This document shows, one piece after another, positions 1 to 12,629 of a DNA stretch of 64,000 nt. The position numbers and the translations under genes were made by a program. Location of the stretch: positions 11,346,001 to 11,410,000 of the forward strand of contig CP075494.1 in NCBI GenBank assembly GCA_021613535.1, given 5' to 3'. This DNA comes from Adineta vaga. Taxonomy: Eukaryota; Rotifera. The first letter of the stretch is position 1. Each line of letters opens with the position of its first letter. The notes under the pieces were generated by a model. That model was given only the letters and a program-made list of their open reading frames with translations, had not been told where the DNA came from and searched no databases.

Positions 1-205
1 ATATATTTTGATCCATTGCAATCTCAATGACTTTTCAAATTTCATTTGATATAAATTAAATCAGAGAGCTGCGTGCATCTTCAGTTTTTTATACGAAAGA
101 AAAGTCTTTCAATGAGAAATGTTTTATCATTAACAATGTATTATATTGTTTGTTTCTTTATTTTGTTCAAAACTAACAACTAAGAAGATGGAGAAATGAC
201 TTCGA
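1..205. other. 3' flank of the epimerase gene
   Basis: AT-rich sequence downstream of the minus-strand epimerase. No coding signal or RNA gene seen. Confidence 0.5.
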
Positions 206-1375
206 TTATTCTTTATCAATAACATTTAAAACTTCATAACAAGCACCCATTGTATGATAATCTGTTTTTCCTGCTGGTGATTTTTCATCGGAATACTTCT
301 CATTTGTTCGTGTTAAAATTCGATACCAAGCACCATATTTATGATCAACAAAATATTTCCAACTATATTGCCAAATTTTATCATACCATTGCCAATATTT
401 GTCATCCTTTAATTTATCTGCAAGAAGTGCAGCTGTTGCAAAACTTTCTGCTTGTACCCAAAAATATTTATCACCATCATATAGATTTCCTTCAGTATCG
501 TAACCATAAACTAAACCACCATTGATTTCATCCCAACCATACTTCATTGCACGATCAAATAATCGAACAGCACGTTCAACATGCCATGGTTGAGGATCAT
601 GCCGATCAAGTATTAATAGAAGTTTTGCCCATTCAGCTTGATGACCAGTTTGAATTCCCCATGGACGAAATATATTGGTTCGAACATCTTTATTATATTC
701 AAAATTTGGTGTCCAATCCAGATTGAAATGTTCGAAGACTTGATAATGTAATTCTTTTGAACTAGCTGTCATATTTTCAGCTAAAGTTTTTGCTCTTTCT
801 AAATAAAGTGCATCCTTCGTGGCTTCATATGCAGCTAGCATTGCTTCACATGAATGCATATTATCATTTTGACCGCGATAATCATTTAATTTCCAATCAC
901 CTGTTGCTTCACTTGCATATAAACCTTTATCTTTTAACCAAAAATGTTCTTCCATAACATTATATGTTTCACGAATCCATTCTCGAGCTTCTTCAATACC
1001 AACACGTAATGCACATGCATATGCTAAGACAACAAAAGCTAAACCATAACAATGATTCGTATCATCACTAACTTCTCCATCATAAATAACCCAAGCATAA
1101 CCACCAGTTTGAGGATTACGATGAACTTTACGAAGATGTTCTATACCATGACGTGTACGTTGAAGATAATCAGCTGTACCAAAATTAATATAAGCCATTG
1201 CATAATTATAGATAAAACGTGTTGATGATACTAAATGACGTGTGTGGGGATCATACACGGTTCCATCATCTTTATAGAATTGATAAAAGCCACCTTTGGA
1301 ATCAACAGATTGATCATAGAAATTCAATGTGCGTTGAACATGAGCTAATAAAAATGAACGACTATGAAAATTCAT
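206..1375 (-). CDS. N-acylglucosamine 2-epimerase (AGE) family sugar epimerase/isomerase, bacterial type
   Basis: A 389-residue single-exon protein of the AGE superfamily. These are cytosolic (alpha/alpha)6-barrel enzymes that epimerise or isomerise aldoses, such as N-acetylglucosamine/N-acetylmannosamine or mannose/fructose. The three histidines expected at the active site are visible: H174 in NMHSCEAM, H245 in TGHQAEWAKLL and H374 in TDYHTMGACYE. The early TRHLVSSTRFIYNYAMAY block (residues 45-62) and the KYSDEKSPAGKTDYH segment near the C-terminus look like bacterial mannose-isomerase/AGE members rather than animal RENBP. Length is normal for the family and the frame is intact. There is no intron in 1.17 kb, whereas most neighbours carry one every 100-200 bp, so I infer horizontal acquisition. 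The exact substrate cannot be decided from sequence. Confidence 0.9.
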   Translation of the reverse strand: MNFHSRSFLLAHVQRTLNFYDQSVDSKGGFYQFYKDDGTVYDPHTRHLVSSTRFIYNYAMAYINFGTADYLQRTRHGIEHLRKVHRNPQTGGYAWVIYDGEVSDDTNHCYGLAFVVLAYACALRVGIEEAREWIRETYNVMEEHFWLKDKGLYASEATGDWKLNDYRGQNDNMHSCEAMLAAYEATKDALYLERAKTLAENMTASSKELHYQVFEHFNLDWTPNFEYNKDVRTNIFRPWGIQTGHQAEWAKLLLILDRHDPQPWHVERAVRLFDRAMKYGWDEINGGLVYGYDTEGNLYDGDKYFWVQAESFATAALLADKLKDDKYWQWYDKIWQYSWKYFVDHKYGAWYRILTRTNEKYSDEKSPAGKTDYHTMGACYEVLNVIDKE

Positions 1376-1978
1376 TTTCTTTGAGACGACGCTTTTCTAA
1401 AATGAAAATATTTCATTGCATACTATAGTAACCATATATTTATCTATCTGTGAGTTCAGTCAAAATTCATTTCATCAATTGTTAAATTTTACCATACAAA
1501 CAAATATATACGAAAACGTTGTTATGTTCATCAAGTCTCCCAGCATCCATTGTTATGAAATATATTGCTTTCTGCAATAGAATATTTTGATTAAAAAAAA
1601 CTCAAGAAATGCGCCTGTATCTATCCTTTTAACAATGTAACTTATAGAGCATAAATGTATGTCAGATAAGATAAAACAAGAAACGTGTAAAAATGACAAT
1701 CTTCATATACACATGCCAAAAAATTTCACCTGTTATCGACGTATCGAAACGTCTTCCTTTTAATTCGTTTTTAAACGTATTTAAAAATCTGAAACATTCC
1801 CTCGTTTTCTTCTTTCCTAGAGGCTGAAAGAAAGAAAAAAAGAAAGAAAGAAAAAAGAAAAGAAAAGAAAATGTCTACACTTTGAATACATACAGAAGTC
1901 AAAATAATCATCACGTGTATTGTCTGTCGACAGTGACGTCTTTCTTTCATACCATAGATTATCACTACTAAATAACCT
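1376..1978. promoter_or_regulatory. Divergent intergenic region between epimerase (-) and EF-hand gene (+)
   Basis: A 603-bp spacer between head-to-head genes that must hold both promoters. It contains a purine-rich AAAG/AAAAG tract around 1827-1870. No TATA box or conserved element can be assigned with confidence. Confidence 0.4.
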
Positions 1979-2575
1979 ATGGGAAATTTATTTCGAAAAC
2001 AAGGTGTGGTTTACAAAACTTTATCTGAAGAACTTCTTGCTCATTGTCGTACAATAACAAATTTTACTGATCAAGAAATTCATGATGAACATACGAAGTT
2101 TTTCTCGTTTACAGACGATGGTCGTTTAAAAAAATCTCATATGGAACCATTAATCGGTGAATATCTACCATCGACAAAAAAGAAACATTCAAAATATTTA
2201 ACTGATTGTGTTTTTTTGGCTATTGATACAAATAATGATGGTTATATTGATTTCTTGGAATATTTAATGAGTATAAAATTCTTTCAAACAGAATCACCAA
2301 TTGAAAAAGCTGATTTTGTTTTTCGTATAATTGATAAAAATGGTGATAATCATGTGACACAAAAAGAACTTGAACGAATATTAAAATGTTTACAAGATTA
2401 TCATAAATCATTATCAAGTATTCATGTACAGGATGTTGTCAATGAAGGACCTAAACCAGCAGCTAGTGCAATCGTGGAAAAATTAGATGAAGACAAATCT
2501 GGTGTTATTAATGTCTCAGAATTTGTTGATGCTTGGCTTAAAGATGAATCAATTCGAGCTTTATTTACTTTTTGA
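1979..2575 (+). CDS. Neuronal calcium sensor/recoverin-like EF-hand protein
   Basis: A 198-residue single-exon protein beginning MGNLF, a consensus N-myristoylation start that would anchor it to membranes. Three canonical EF-hand loops are seen: DTNNDGYIDFLE (83-94), DKNGDNHVTQKE (119-130) and DEDKSGVINVSE (170-181). The first hand (around 44-55) is degenerate, as is usual in the NCS/visinin family. The family's N-terminal helix pattern (LLAHCRTITNFTDQEI) also fits. The expected role is Ca2+-dependent regulation of membrane targets such as receptors, kinases or channels. It differs from vertebrate NCS members by having no introns and a slightly longer loop between EF3 and EF4. A calcineurin-B-like identity is less likely given the MG start and hand spacing. 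Confidence 0.88.
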   Translation: MGNLFRKQGVVYKTLSEELLAHCRTITNFTDQEIHDEHTKFFSFTDDGRLKKSHMEPLIGEYLPSTKKKHSKYLTDCVFLAIDTNNDGYIDFLEYLMSIKFFQTESPIEKADFVFRIIDKNGDNHVTQKELERILKCLQDYHKSLSSIHVQDVVNEGPKPAASAIVEKLDEDKSGVINVSEFVDAWLKDESIRALFTF

Positions 2576-2639
2576 CTTTCACTAAAATGTTAATGGATTA
2601 AATTCAAAAGTTTCTTGTATTATTTCTTTGCTTTAGTAA

Positions 2640-2645
2640 AATAAA
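2640..2645 (+). terminator. Poly(A) signal of the EF-hand gene
   Basis: AATAAA 65 bp after the stop codon, preceding a run of non-coding AT-rich sequence. Confidence 0.6.
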
Positions 2646-2907
2646 GATATTCTACACGCATTTCTTTTCGTACTAGAGCTTTATTGATCATATGGAATAT
2701 GCATTATGATCAACGCCCTCTATTGATCATTGATGTTTTTTTTTCTTCTATACCAATCATAGTTAAATAGTATGACAGGTTGTTTTCTCATTAGATATTC
2801 TTCTATCAGTAAAAAGAATTTGTTTATTTATTTGATTAAGTAATATGTAAGTAAAGATTATTATCAGATCTCAAATATTTTATTTTGTAAAAGTATATAA
2901 AAACAGA

Positions 2908-5900
2908 ATGCAGTCCTTGCATTATAATAGTGGCTCGATTAAATTAACTCGTGAACGTGCAACGATGGTTGCTCGATGGGAACCAAATGAAGTAGCTCGA
3001 TGGATTTCTGGTAAGTATTACAGAAAATAAAAATAGGGTGTATCGAATGGATTTATTTTTAGGTTTAGCAGGAATTCAATCGGATATTAGTGAACTATTT
3101 CTTCGATATCGTATCAATGGTGCTTCACTAGGAACTCTTCTTCGAGATGATCTGATTCGAATGGGTATTACAAAACTTGATCAACAATTGATTCTTATGC
3201 AATCAATCGATCTTCTTCTTACTCTTGTAAAAATTCTATTCGAAAGAATTTCATAAATTCATCTTTCTGATGTGTTTTTTTCTTGTTTTGTAGGTTAATC
3301 GTTTAAATAGTGAAACTCTTGCTTTATTATTTATGCGTATACACTGTACGGCAACGACATGTTATAATCAATTGAAAAGACATGATGATACATCAAATGA
3401 TAATAGTAATGTGACTAATTCACCGCAATTTTATACATCTGTAAGTAATCTATCAAATGCAATTGTGGAAACTTGTCATTGGCTTGGAAGGTAAGAGATC
3501 AATGTCGGAAAAAGAAGAAGAAGAATTATCAGCATATTTATACTTATTTAGATTGCCGTTTATTGAGAATGCTGAATATATCGATTTAAGACGAAAGATT
3601 ATCAAAGCACTAGTTCAAATACGTGTTTTACTTCGTAATTTACGTCTAGTTGATCAAATCAATATGCCAAAATCAAAATTAATTCTTGAAGTAAATGATT
3701 TGTTCTTTTCTAACAATAGATTTAAATAAGATTTCATATTTAGATCAGTGAATTACGAACAACAGCAATTTCATTAGTTCGTCAAAATAAAGATTCTCTG
3801 TTTTCATCGGATTGTTATTTAACAAAAGTGAATTTACGACGTCCAATCAAAGATGATGTGGTAAGACAATGATATACACTTTTCAATTTACAGAATCATT
3901 ATCATTTTTTTTCCTTCTCAATAGAATATTGAATATACAACAATGCCGGATTTTACACACGTGATATCAAGTATTGAAACAGAAGTATGTACATTTTATA
4001 GATAGTATGAAATCAAATGAAATCATTGTTGAATGTGATTTCAGGCAATGAGTTTGATGGGATCTGGCTTTAATGCAATTAATATTGGAGATGAAATCAT
4101 TGAAATTAATAATCAAGTTGTGGTATGTCGAATGAATATGAAACGAGATAGGCAATCGTTTTGAACTAAATTTTTAAGATCTTCTCTTGTAATTGTGTTC
4201 TATATTTATCTAGTTGATAAGAAGATAGTGCCTATTATAAATGTAATCCTTTTTTTTCTTAAAGATTGGTTGGGATCCAATGCATTTTAATGATCTACTT
4301 CGTTCATCAACACGTCCAAATGAAATTTGTTTATTAGTGAAAAAAATGCCCCGACATAATGATGATGAAATTTATACAAAACGTCTAGTTGATTTAACAC
4401 CAAATCCTCGACGAACGCGTACTCGTGGCGTATTAGAACGAATAAAACAAACCGAAGATAATCGAACAAGATTGCTGGAACAAGAAGGGTATGTAATAAC
4501 TGTTTTCTATAATTTGTCTTCTCTTTTTCTAACGCTTTTTTATTAATCAAATATAGAATTCGAGAAGAAGATCAGGTACATCATTGTATTTATGTTGTCA
4601 TATTCATGTTTTGTCTAATTCTTATTTGTTGTTTCATTTGAATAGAACTTTAATTTCTAATATTTTGTTGTTTATATTTAATTAGGGAGATTAATGTTGA
4701 AAGTGATGATGAAACTCTTTATCTAAGTAAACGTTCTTCCCAAATAAAACGTGATCAACATTCATCGTTACCTGATCTCACCGAGTCACTTACTGATAGT
4801 AATAATCCAAATAATATTAGTGAAATATCTGATCATATCGAACCATCATCATCAACTTCTTCTATATCGACAACTGCAATGTTATCACCAACATCTCCAA
4901 TTAAAATCAATTCAAAACGAAAGAGTATGGAACAATAGAATCACTACGATAGGATAGCATTTGATTATTGAAATCATTTTTCTTTATAGGTAATGATCGA
5001 CCACCATCCGCTGGTGGCGTTTCGTCATCACCGAATGTAACACCAAAAAGTCCAAGAAAAATGGTATATATTACTGAATAATCAAGGAATATATTTCTCC
5101 GTATTTTCTGTCTCTCCTCCGACATTTCATTTTTGTACAGGTTTCGAAGAGTTTCGTTTTGCTTTTAGGGTATTGAATCCTACTTTTCAACATTATTTCG
5201 TCCTCGTCAAGATGCCAAATCTGTCATTCCTGATCTTGATGAAACTACAACAAAAGATCACCCTCAATTAGTCACTGTAAAACGTATCAATTCTATTTAC
5301 AAACAAAGTTCATCAAATAATTCAAATTCTTCATTACAAGACGATCAAATTATTGCTTCATCACCACCCTTATCATTATCAACAAATATCGACAAACGTG
5401 GCAGTCAAAGTAGTTTACAAACACCTTCAACGCTCTCACATTTTTCCAATATGTTCAAAGTAAAATATTTCAAAATACTATAATTATTGAATTGAATAAC
5501 TTATTCTTTTATAGTCACCAGAGAAACGCACAAGTTCTGATAGTGGAAAGAATATAACGTATAGTTGATTTGGTAGAGATCTCATGAAATTTGTAGAATT
5601 TTTTCTTTTATAGATTTCGAAATGAACTAAAAATGGAAATTGGTTCGGTGTTTGGAAATAATAATGATATCGTTGCCAATAAACCGCCAGTCAATCATAG
5701 TGATAGTCGAAAGGTATTACAAACGATTCTAATAATTATGTAGAAGCACATATTTCTTTTGTTTCAGAGTTCTGTTACTACTGAACGACGTCGTCCAAAA
5801 CGAAAACGTAAGTAGTTGAAATTCTTCGAGAATTTCATATGAGAAATATATTTCTAGCAACTATTGACTGGTAAATTTATACCAGAAGGTAACATTTATC

Positions 5901-7933
5901 TGCACATATTGGGCTATCGATTATTTCTATCGCATTTCAATACGCCCGAGATCGATTGATTTAACTGCTAAATTTGAGAAAATATTTTGACATCGATAAA
6001 GAAACATTTAATCAAATAGTTTACTGAGAAAAAAGGGGCATCTTTAGTTAATCATATCCTTTCTTTATATATTAGATTTAAAATAGAATTTTGTCATGAT
6101 TTATATGGGGTAGATACATCTATTTTCAGTAAAAAAAAACTGCATTTGTTGTCGACATTTTGTTATTCTAATATAAGCTCATTAGTTCATACTGATTTTT
6201 TTTTCTTTGCTTCAATTCAGACAATCTCTAGTTAATGCACACATATATTATATCGGGTTTCGATATTCGCTTTTTGATTTGCACGATATAGTGATATCTA
6301 AATATTTCGTTGTTTATTTTAGCATCGTATAGAAAAGTCTCGTGTAAAGATTTGGGTAAAGGTGATTGTGAAGGTTTTCTACATCGGTATTCACCTAAAG
6401 GAGCACTATCACTTGTTACATGGCGTGTATATTGGTGTGTTTTAAAAGGTGGTACTCTATATGTATTCAAATCAAAGGATGTAAGTTTATCTAAAAACAA
6501 ATGTCTTGAATTGCATTGTTTTTGTTTCTAGGATAAAAATCAAGAAATCGAAATAAAACTTGAAGGAAAAAATGTCTCACCAGCACCAGAACGAAGGAAA
6601 TAGTAAGTAAATGATTTGTTATCAAGAATGGAATATGTCATCTGCTTTTGGTTTTTAGTGCTTTTCGTATTGCAGATGAGAACAGTAAATATCGTGAATA
6701 TTTTTATTGTTCAACACGAGATGAAATGGCAAAATGGATGAATAAAATGGGTTTAGCAGCAATTAATTTCAATATAGATGATTCAAAAATTGGTGGATTT
6801 CATAAAGGTTTTGTTGATTCACGTGAAGGATCACCAGCATCAACACCCATACTTGGTGCTTCACCTCAATCCATCAGTAAACAACATCGAATAGGACATA
6901 TTGGTTCAACCGGTGACAGTGAAAATGATTCCGATAAAGATTCCATTGCATCTTGGCATAAATCCACATCGCAACATAGTAGTGTTTCAGATACTGAATC
7001 ATCAAGAGAAAAAGTAAAAAAAGGTTTTGTCTACATTCATAAAAAATAAAGAAAGCATTTTTTCTATGTAGAGTGATAAACGAGCAGATCTATCATCTGT
7101 TGCACGACATGCACGTTCATCATCATCAGCTTCAATCTTGTCTGGTACACATAATAGTTCAATGACATCGCCATCAAATCGTTTTGCTGGTCAAATTAAT
7201 ACATCCTCGAATAAAGGTCATTATCGAGCAAGTAGTTCACCACGAAATTTTCGTTCATCGTATGGAGATGATCAAGACAATGCCTATGTTAATGCTGCAC
7301 CAAGACTTTCCGATTCCGATTCATCGACAGAACTTCCTTATCAACGAATGTTTATTAACAGTCAAGTTATTAAGAATGATCCATCGCAACAAGAAGTGGT
7401 AAGAAATAGAACACTATTCAATAGATTATTCAAGAGTTTTGTTCTTATTTATCTAGCATCTTCGACCTTTCATCAATGATTCATCAAGAACATTGACGTG
7501 TTCTGGTGGTTTTACTAACCCAATCACACCTCATCTATCGATTTCAAGTGATAAAACTCTCTCACCATCTCAAGAAACTTCGAACAGTAATCGATTTCTT
7601 TCGAGTAATGAAGAACATTTGTCTCAAGCATTGAATGAGTCTGATATCCCATCGAATCTGTCGTCATCTCCGTATGAGGAACATTTACCAGCAGTTGTTC
7701 GTGTTGCTCCATTGTATGTATCTGTTTTTACGTCAACTCCACCGATTCCTCTTGTCAAAGGTACAGTTGCTTCCTCAGCGCCTTCGAATAATAATGATGA
7801 ATTATTTTTTACTCGTCGTTCACCTTCTCCAAAACCAACCTCAATATCAAAAATATCTGAACAGTCAAAACCAAGCAATATTTCAACAGATTATAAACAA
7901 CATCGTTATCCCTCCACGTCTCAACAAAAATAA
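2908..7933 (+). CDS. CNKSR: Connector enhancer of KSR (CNK) scaffold protein
   Basis: Multi-exon gene for a Ras/Rho-pathway scaffold. Domains in order: SAM (exons 2908-3010 and 3063-3226, WEPNEVARWISG...LLRDDLIRMGI); CRIC (3294-3490, 3552-3690, 3744-3860, with WLGRLPFIEN); PDZ (3925-3984, 4045-4122, 4265-4488, with GFNAINIGDEIIEINNQVV); a basic linker; PH (6323-6480, about 6532-6601, and an exon from about 6659, with GDCEGFLHRYSPKGALSLVTWRVYWCVLKGGTLYVF). The tail to 7933 is Ser/Pro-rich and probably disordered. This SAM-CRIC-PDZ-PH order is diagnostic of CNK. CNKs couple receptor signalling to Raf and Rho at the membrane. Introns are 50-80 bp except one of about 510 bp just before the PH domain. 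The start ATG directly precedes the SAM domain. Small errors in linker exon edges are possible. Confidence 0.9.
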
Positions 7934-7961
7934 TAGTCTTTCTTCTATCTTTTTCTATGTA

Positions 7962-7984
7962 TGTGCGTGTGTGTGTGTGTGTGT
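7962..7984. repeat. (GT)n microsatellite in CNK 3' UTR
   Basis: A run of about ten GT units about 30 bp past the CNK stop codon. Confidence 0.85.
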
Positions 7985-8642
7985 ATTTGTCTTGTTTTGT
8001 TTTTGCAATATTTTTAAATATCATACCAATATTTCTTTATTCTCTATTTTGTATTTGAATTTCATTTTCATTAATACATATATGTATACTCATTTCTTCA
8101 GAAAGTATGACTCACGACTATTGATGAAAGATGTATGCACGATTCAGTGAACAAAAGTGTAACAACGACAAAAATATTTTCTTACCAACATTTCGAGCAT
8201 ATCAGTAAGTAGCATGACTCAGAAAGTTGAGTCATAGATTGCTATGAAATAAAATGAAAAAAAAAAGAACTCAATCTATTAGCGATGAAATTGTCGTGCT
8301 GGAAATACGTCAGAGATGAATAACTACGATAACTCTGCATTGAATGCTCATATTTTAATACTGATATTTCTATGTAAGTATGTATGTGTTGAATAGTTTT
8401 TCACAGAAATCAGTTGATTATATATGACATGGTACGAATCAATGTGGTTTTACCATTTTGTTTGAAAGATATGTTTTATTAGGATAATCTCAATTAGATT
8501 ATGTGTCTGTTCAGTATTGAATTATATTGTAGTCATACTGTTGCAAGAACTAAGTTATCTCTTTGTTCACAGATGAATATCAAATTTTCTATTTTAGACT
8601 TATAATCATATACATAAGATCCAATTGTGTTCATTCATAAAC
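7985..8642. other. Intergenic, CNK 3' end to MBTPS2
   Basis: About 650 bp with no coding exon recognised. It contains the CNK 3' UTR and presumably the MBTPS2 promoter. A short repeated element (GTATGACTCA near 8104, GCATGACTCAGAAAGTTGAG near 8213) is present. Confidence 0.45.
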
Positions 8643-10888
8643 ATGTTTCTACGTTTTATTCTTCAAATTGTTCTCTTTTGGCTCATTATTCACCTAGTCA
8701 ATCATCTCTTACTAGTGCGTTTCGAATCTTTCTATTTTTAGCAAATATTTCACTTCTTTGTTCTTATAGCGTTTTCGAATTACGAAACGTCCTTATGGTC
8801 GTCTCCTACGTTCATTAGGTTGTCATATATCAATATGCAATATCATGTTTTATACGACATCATTCAATCGATTATTTTATCGAATTGGTTCAAAAAACGC
8901 TCGTCTTTGGAAAGGTTGGTTTACTATTGGTATATTCATTGCTATGATCACTTCGATTTGTGCTTGTTTAATCTTATTTTTCCTACCAATGAGATATGTA
9001 TATGATCTTCGACAACAAAGTATTTCTTCAAAACAAAATTTAACTACATTTAAACAAAATGAACGTGATACATTACTAATTCAACCAATAGTTTGTAGAA
9101 TATTGCTATTTTCCATAAAGAATTGTGAAAATAAATGCTGAATTAATCTAGATTCCTGGTGTAAATGTTCCATTAGAACAAATGGTACATTTCTTTCTCG
9201 CTTTACTTGTTTGTACTGTTTTTCATGAATTTGGCCATGCTGTAGCAGCAACAGCGTAAAAATTTTGTTTTTATTTGAAATCTATGATTGATGTCTTCGT
9301 TTCGATAGTGAACAAGTTCGATTGAATGGTTGTGGTTATTTTCTATTTCTTCTCTATCCAGGTGCTTATGTCGACTTAAATCATGAACAAGTGCAGATGA
9401 TTTCAGCTTATCGACAACTGAGGTAAGTAAGGATATGAATAAATTTCAATTGAAAAATATAAAAATTTTGAAGAATTTATTGTGCTGGTGTTTTTCATAA
9501 TATGGTTCTTGTTCTTTTTGCTGTTCTATTTCTTTTGATACATCCAATTTTTCTACGAAATTTCTATACCGAAACAGCAATGGTATCTCGTGTATCAAAA
9601 GTAAATTTGATTTTTAGAAAAACAAAGAAAATAACTTATTATTATTCTCGAAGGAATCACCACTGTCTAGTTTACTTCCTGTTCGTTCGATAATTCAATC
9701 AATTGATGGTTGTGTAGTAAATACATCCAATGATTGGTATCAATGTTTACGTCTAATTCGTGATCGACGACCTCAGGACAGTAGTGGTTATTGTTTAACG
9801 CAGGATGAAATTCAACTTCTTTCCAATCATATCGGTAAGAAAAGTTAACTTCTAGATGTTTGGTACTCATAAAAAGATCATGTAGTCTTATCGAAAACCA
9901 TCTGGCATCAGAACGTCATAGAAAAAAATGAACTTTTACGTTCATCATTTATAATATTAAATATTGTCGATGAAACAATTCTATTTAGAATTTAATCAAA
10001 CGATTAACTATGATTGTTGTCAAAATTTCTCTCAAAAAAACTATTGTTTTCTTTATCATTCCAAACAATACTCATATCAAGTAACAATCATTAATGTATA
10101 GATTTCATTTGATTTCATTCGATTTTATTAAAGAATGGTGCATGTATGGAAGCTCGAACAATTACTCAACATCCACCATGTTTGCTCAACAGTGACTGTC
10201 AACGTCATGGTAGTGATGCATCATGTGTTTATCCATTTACTGCTGATAATATAACACGATTAGTACGAATTTCACATAATCAAGGACGTGCGATACTTTT
10301 TGTTGGTTCAATCAATGAAATTTATCGAACAAGTAAAGAAAAGAATTTCATTGGTTTCTGTCTAAAGAACGAAGTCTTAAAAATTTCATTCTACATGTTT
10401 CCGAAAACTTAATCATCTCGAATTAAAATGTAGATTAATCTATCTAAATAATCAAATTAAGCATTTTTCTATGTTTTCTTTTTCTTTTAATTAATTATTT
10501 AACTTTATGATTAAATTTTCATTCTAGTTACTCTTCAATCTTATCAAGCTAAATATAACTTTATTCCAACAATTCTCATTACTGATATTCCATTATTTTT
10601 CCAGTAAGTAACAAGCATTAAATTTACATTTAGATAATTAGTTCGTTCATTTGATTAATTTCTTTTCTTCCAGGTATGTCGGTGCCTTTTCATTTGCATT
10701 AGCATTCTTCAATGCAGTACCATGTTATGGATTAGATGGACAATATATCTTAGCTGCTTTAATTGAATATTGTTCACCGAATTTCTATCGAAAATATCAA
10801 ACTAGTTTAGTGTTTCCCTTGATTGTTGGTACATGTTTACTTGTTGTAAATGTTTTACTTGCATTTGTACGTTACTTTCTTTTGTAAT
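8643..10888 (+). CDS. MBTPS2: Site-2 protease (membrane-bound transcription factor peptidase 2)
   Basis: Intramembrane zinc metalloprotease that cleaves SREBP and ATF6 in the Golgi. The protein starts [20 protein letters not shown] (first membrane segment). It continues through exons encoding [20 protein letters not shown] and a second hydrophobic span. The zinc site HEFGH lies at 9224-9238 in [11 protein letters not shown], matching the family HExxH. The third zinc ligand region is in [12 protein letters not shown] (about 10720-10750), the conserved LDG motif. A cysteine-rich luminal exon at 9989-10080 ([15 protein letters not shown]) and the exon at about 10135-10330 with further cysteines correspond to the luminal insert of animal S2P. 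About nine small exons; the last ends at a TAA near 10886. The first intron (8703-8769 area) is inferred from frame continuity. All core catalytic residues are present. Confidence 0.9.
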
Positions 10889-12629
10889 AGACGACCGAAA
10901 AAAAAAACAGAATTAAAAATTTTTATTTTAAACTTGGATGTATGTCGTGTGGAAAGATCACGACTTAGATATGTATTTTTCAACTGTAGTGACAAGAACG
11001 AGGATATGCACCTCGATAGACAGAGCATTTTGTCAATAAGGAAATCGAGCAAAGTTAAAGATGAAAAGAGAGTACAAATGAGTATTGTGTGATAGACACA
11101 TACAACAGGATATTGCAATTGAAATCAGTAATTGAACCAATAGACGACGAAAGTTGATGACTTTTATTCACTTTCTATTTCTTATGTTTTATTGTCATCA
11201 ATACAATGATGATGATGATGATGATCATAATAACAAAAAAAATGCAGATGGAGATGATTAAAGAATAAAAAGCAAACCGGATATGAGCAATTCATCGGCA
11301 ACCGGCACTTGCTACTATGACTGTCGTCATTATTAAATGTAATCAAGCTGCAAATTACTTCTTCATTCAACAATATTATCGTCGTCTGACAATGTTCACA
11401 TTACAGTTGTTTCTTGTGAATTATTCACAAACAAGCATGTTATTAAACATATAGAAGGCATACATCTATATTGTAATTATTGCTTTTAAAAGTCTTCGCA
11501 TGTTACCCGCCTCATCATCATCATCATCATCATCGACATTAATATGCTTCTTTCTTTTCTTTTTTCATATTATTTATATAAAAGAAGAGTGGCTAAAGAA
11601 TGAAAGCAAGAGAAACTCAACACATATTTTATAACAACCTCGAATCTAATTATGAGTATTATCAATCTAAGTGTATCCGAACATGGAAATAAGAATATGT
11701 AACCATAGAACAATTAAACGTGTTACACTCTTCACTCTATCGAACCACTTATATATGAGAATGAGAACATACGATGTATATATATATATATATATACACG
11801 AATCGTCCACAATTAACTGAAGTAGCTCTATTCATTCAGTAACACGACAGGTGGGATTGATGAGGAGAAAAAGAAATCCTTGGTATACAGACATATAGTT
11901 ACATATTCTTTTCTTCAATCAATAAGATCTTAATGAAGCGGAAAAACGGTTAAATCTCTTTGCAGGAACAGATTAGTCAAGATTATTTGATTAGATCGAA
12001 ATTCATTCTTTCTTCATGTATGTGTTATCAAACATGCAAACGATGTTTATACTTTATGAATAAGAAGAAAAGAGAAAACGAGGAAAGTTCAGCTGTAGTA
12101 AGAAGAACATAGAGACATTCGTCTTTCTTTTGATGATGCATTTCCGTCTTTTCTTACTCTCGTTAAATTACTACTTTAGTTTTTTTTTCTTACATTTCCG
12201 TTCATCTTCCATCTAATTTTCCATCTTATTATCAGAAATCTAAGTATAAGATGAAGTCACGAAATAGTCTAATCAATTTAAGAAAATTTGTTTTCTATTG
12301 AAAGAAAGGAAGAGAGAACAATAACGAACCAATCGATTTATTTGCCATAAGGGAAAAATAGTCTTCTTCTTTCTTTCTTTCTTCTTTTTTTTTCATGTCG
12401 ATACATCCCAATGTTCAAAAGATTCAACCAATCGTAAAACAATCCGATTTATGTTACTAAATTATAGGTCTTCTTTCTAAAAGAATGATCTTGTTGTTCT
12501 ATTAATACATACTAGTTAAATTCATTTGGTCATATTTAAAAAATAAGACGCATACATTTACAAACAAAACAAACTGTACAAGCACTGTAAAACGAAAGAG
12601 AAAAAGAAAGAAACAAAGAAAGTATTTTG
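10889..12629. other. Convergent intergenic region between MBTPS2 and hbn
   Basis: About 1.7 kb between two 3' ends. It contains simple repeats: (ATG)n at about 11202-11225, (ATC)n at about 11514-11535 and (TA)n at about 11777-11796. No convincing exon, tRNA or other RNA gene was seen. Confidence 0.5.
11777..11796. repeat. (TA)n microsatellite
   Basis: About ten TA units in intergenic sequence. Confidence 0.8.

Noticed and set aside
7635-8150. 171-codon plus-strand frame at the CNK 3' end
   Set aside because: It overlaps the in-frame CNK tail in another frame, and its hydrophobic end comes from the GT microsatellite and AT-rich UTR.
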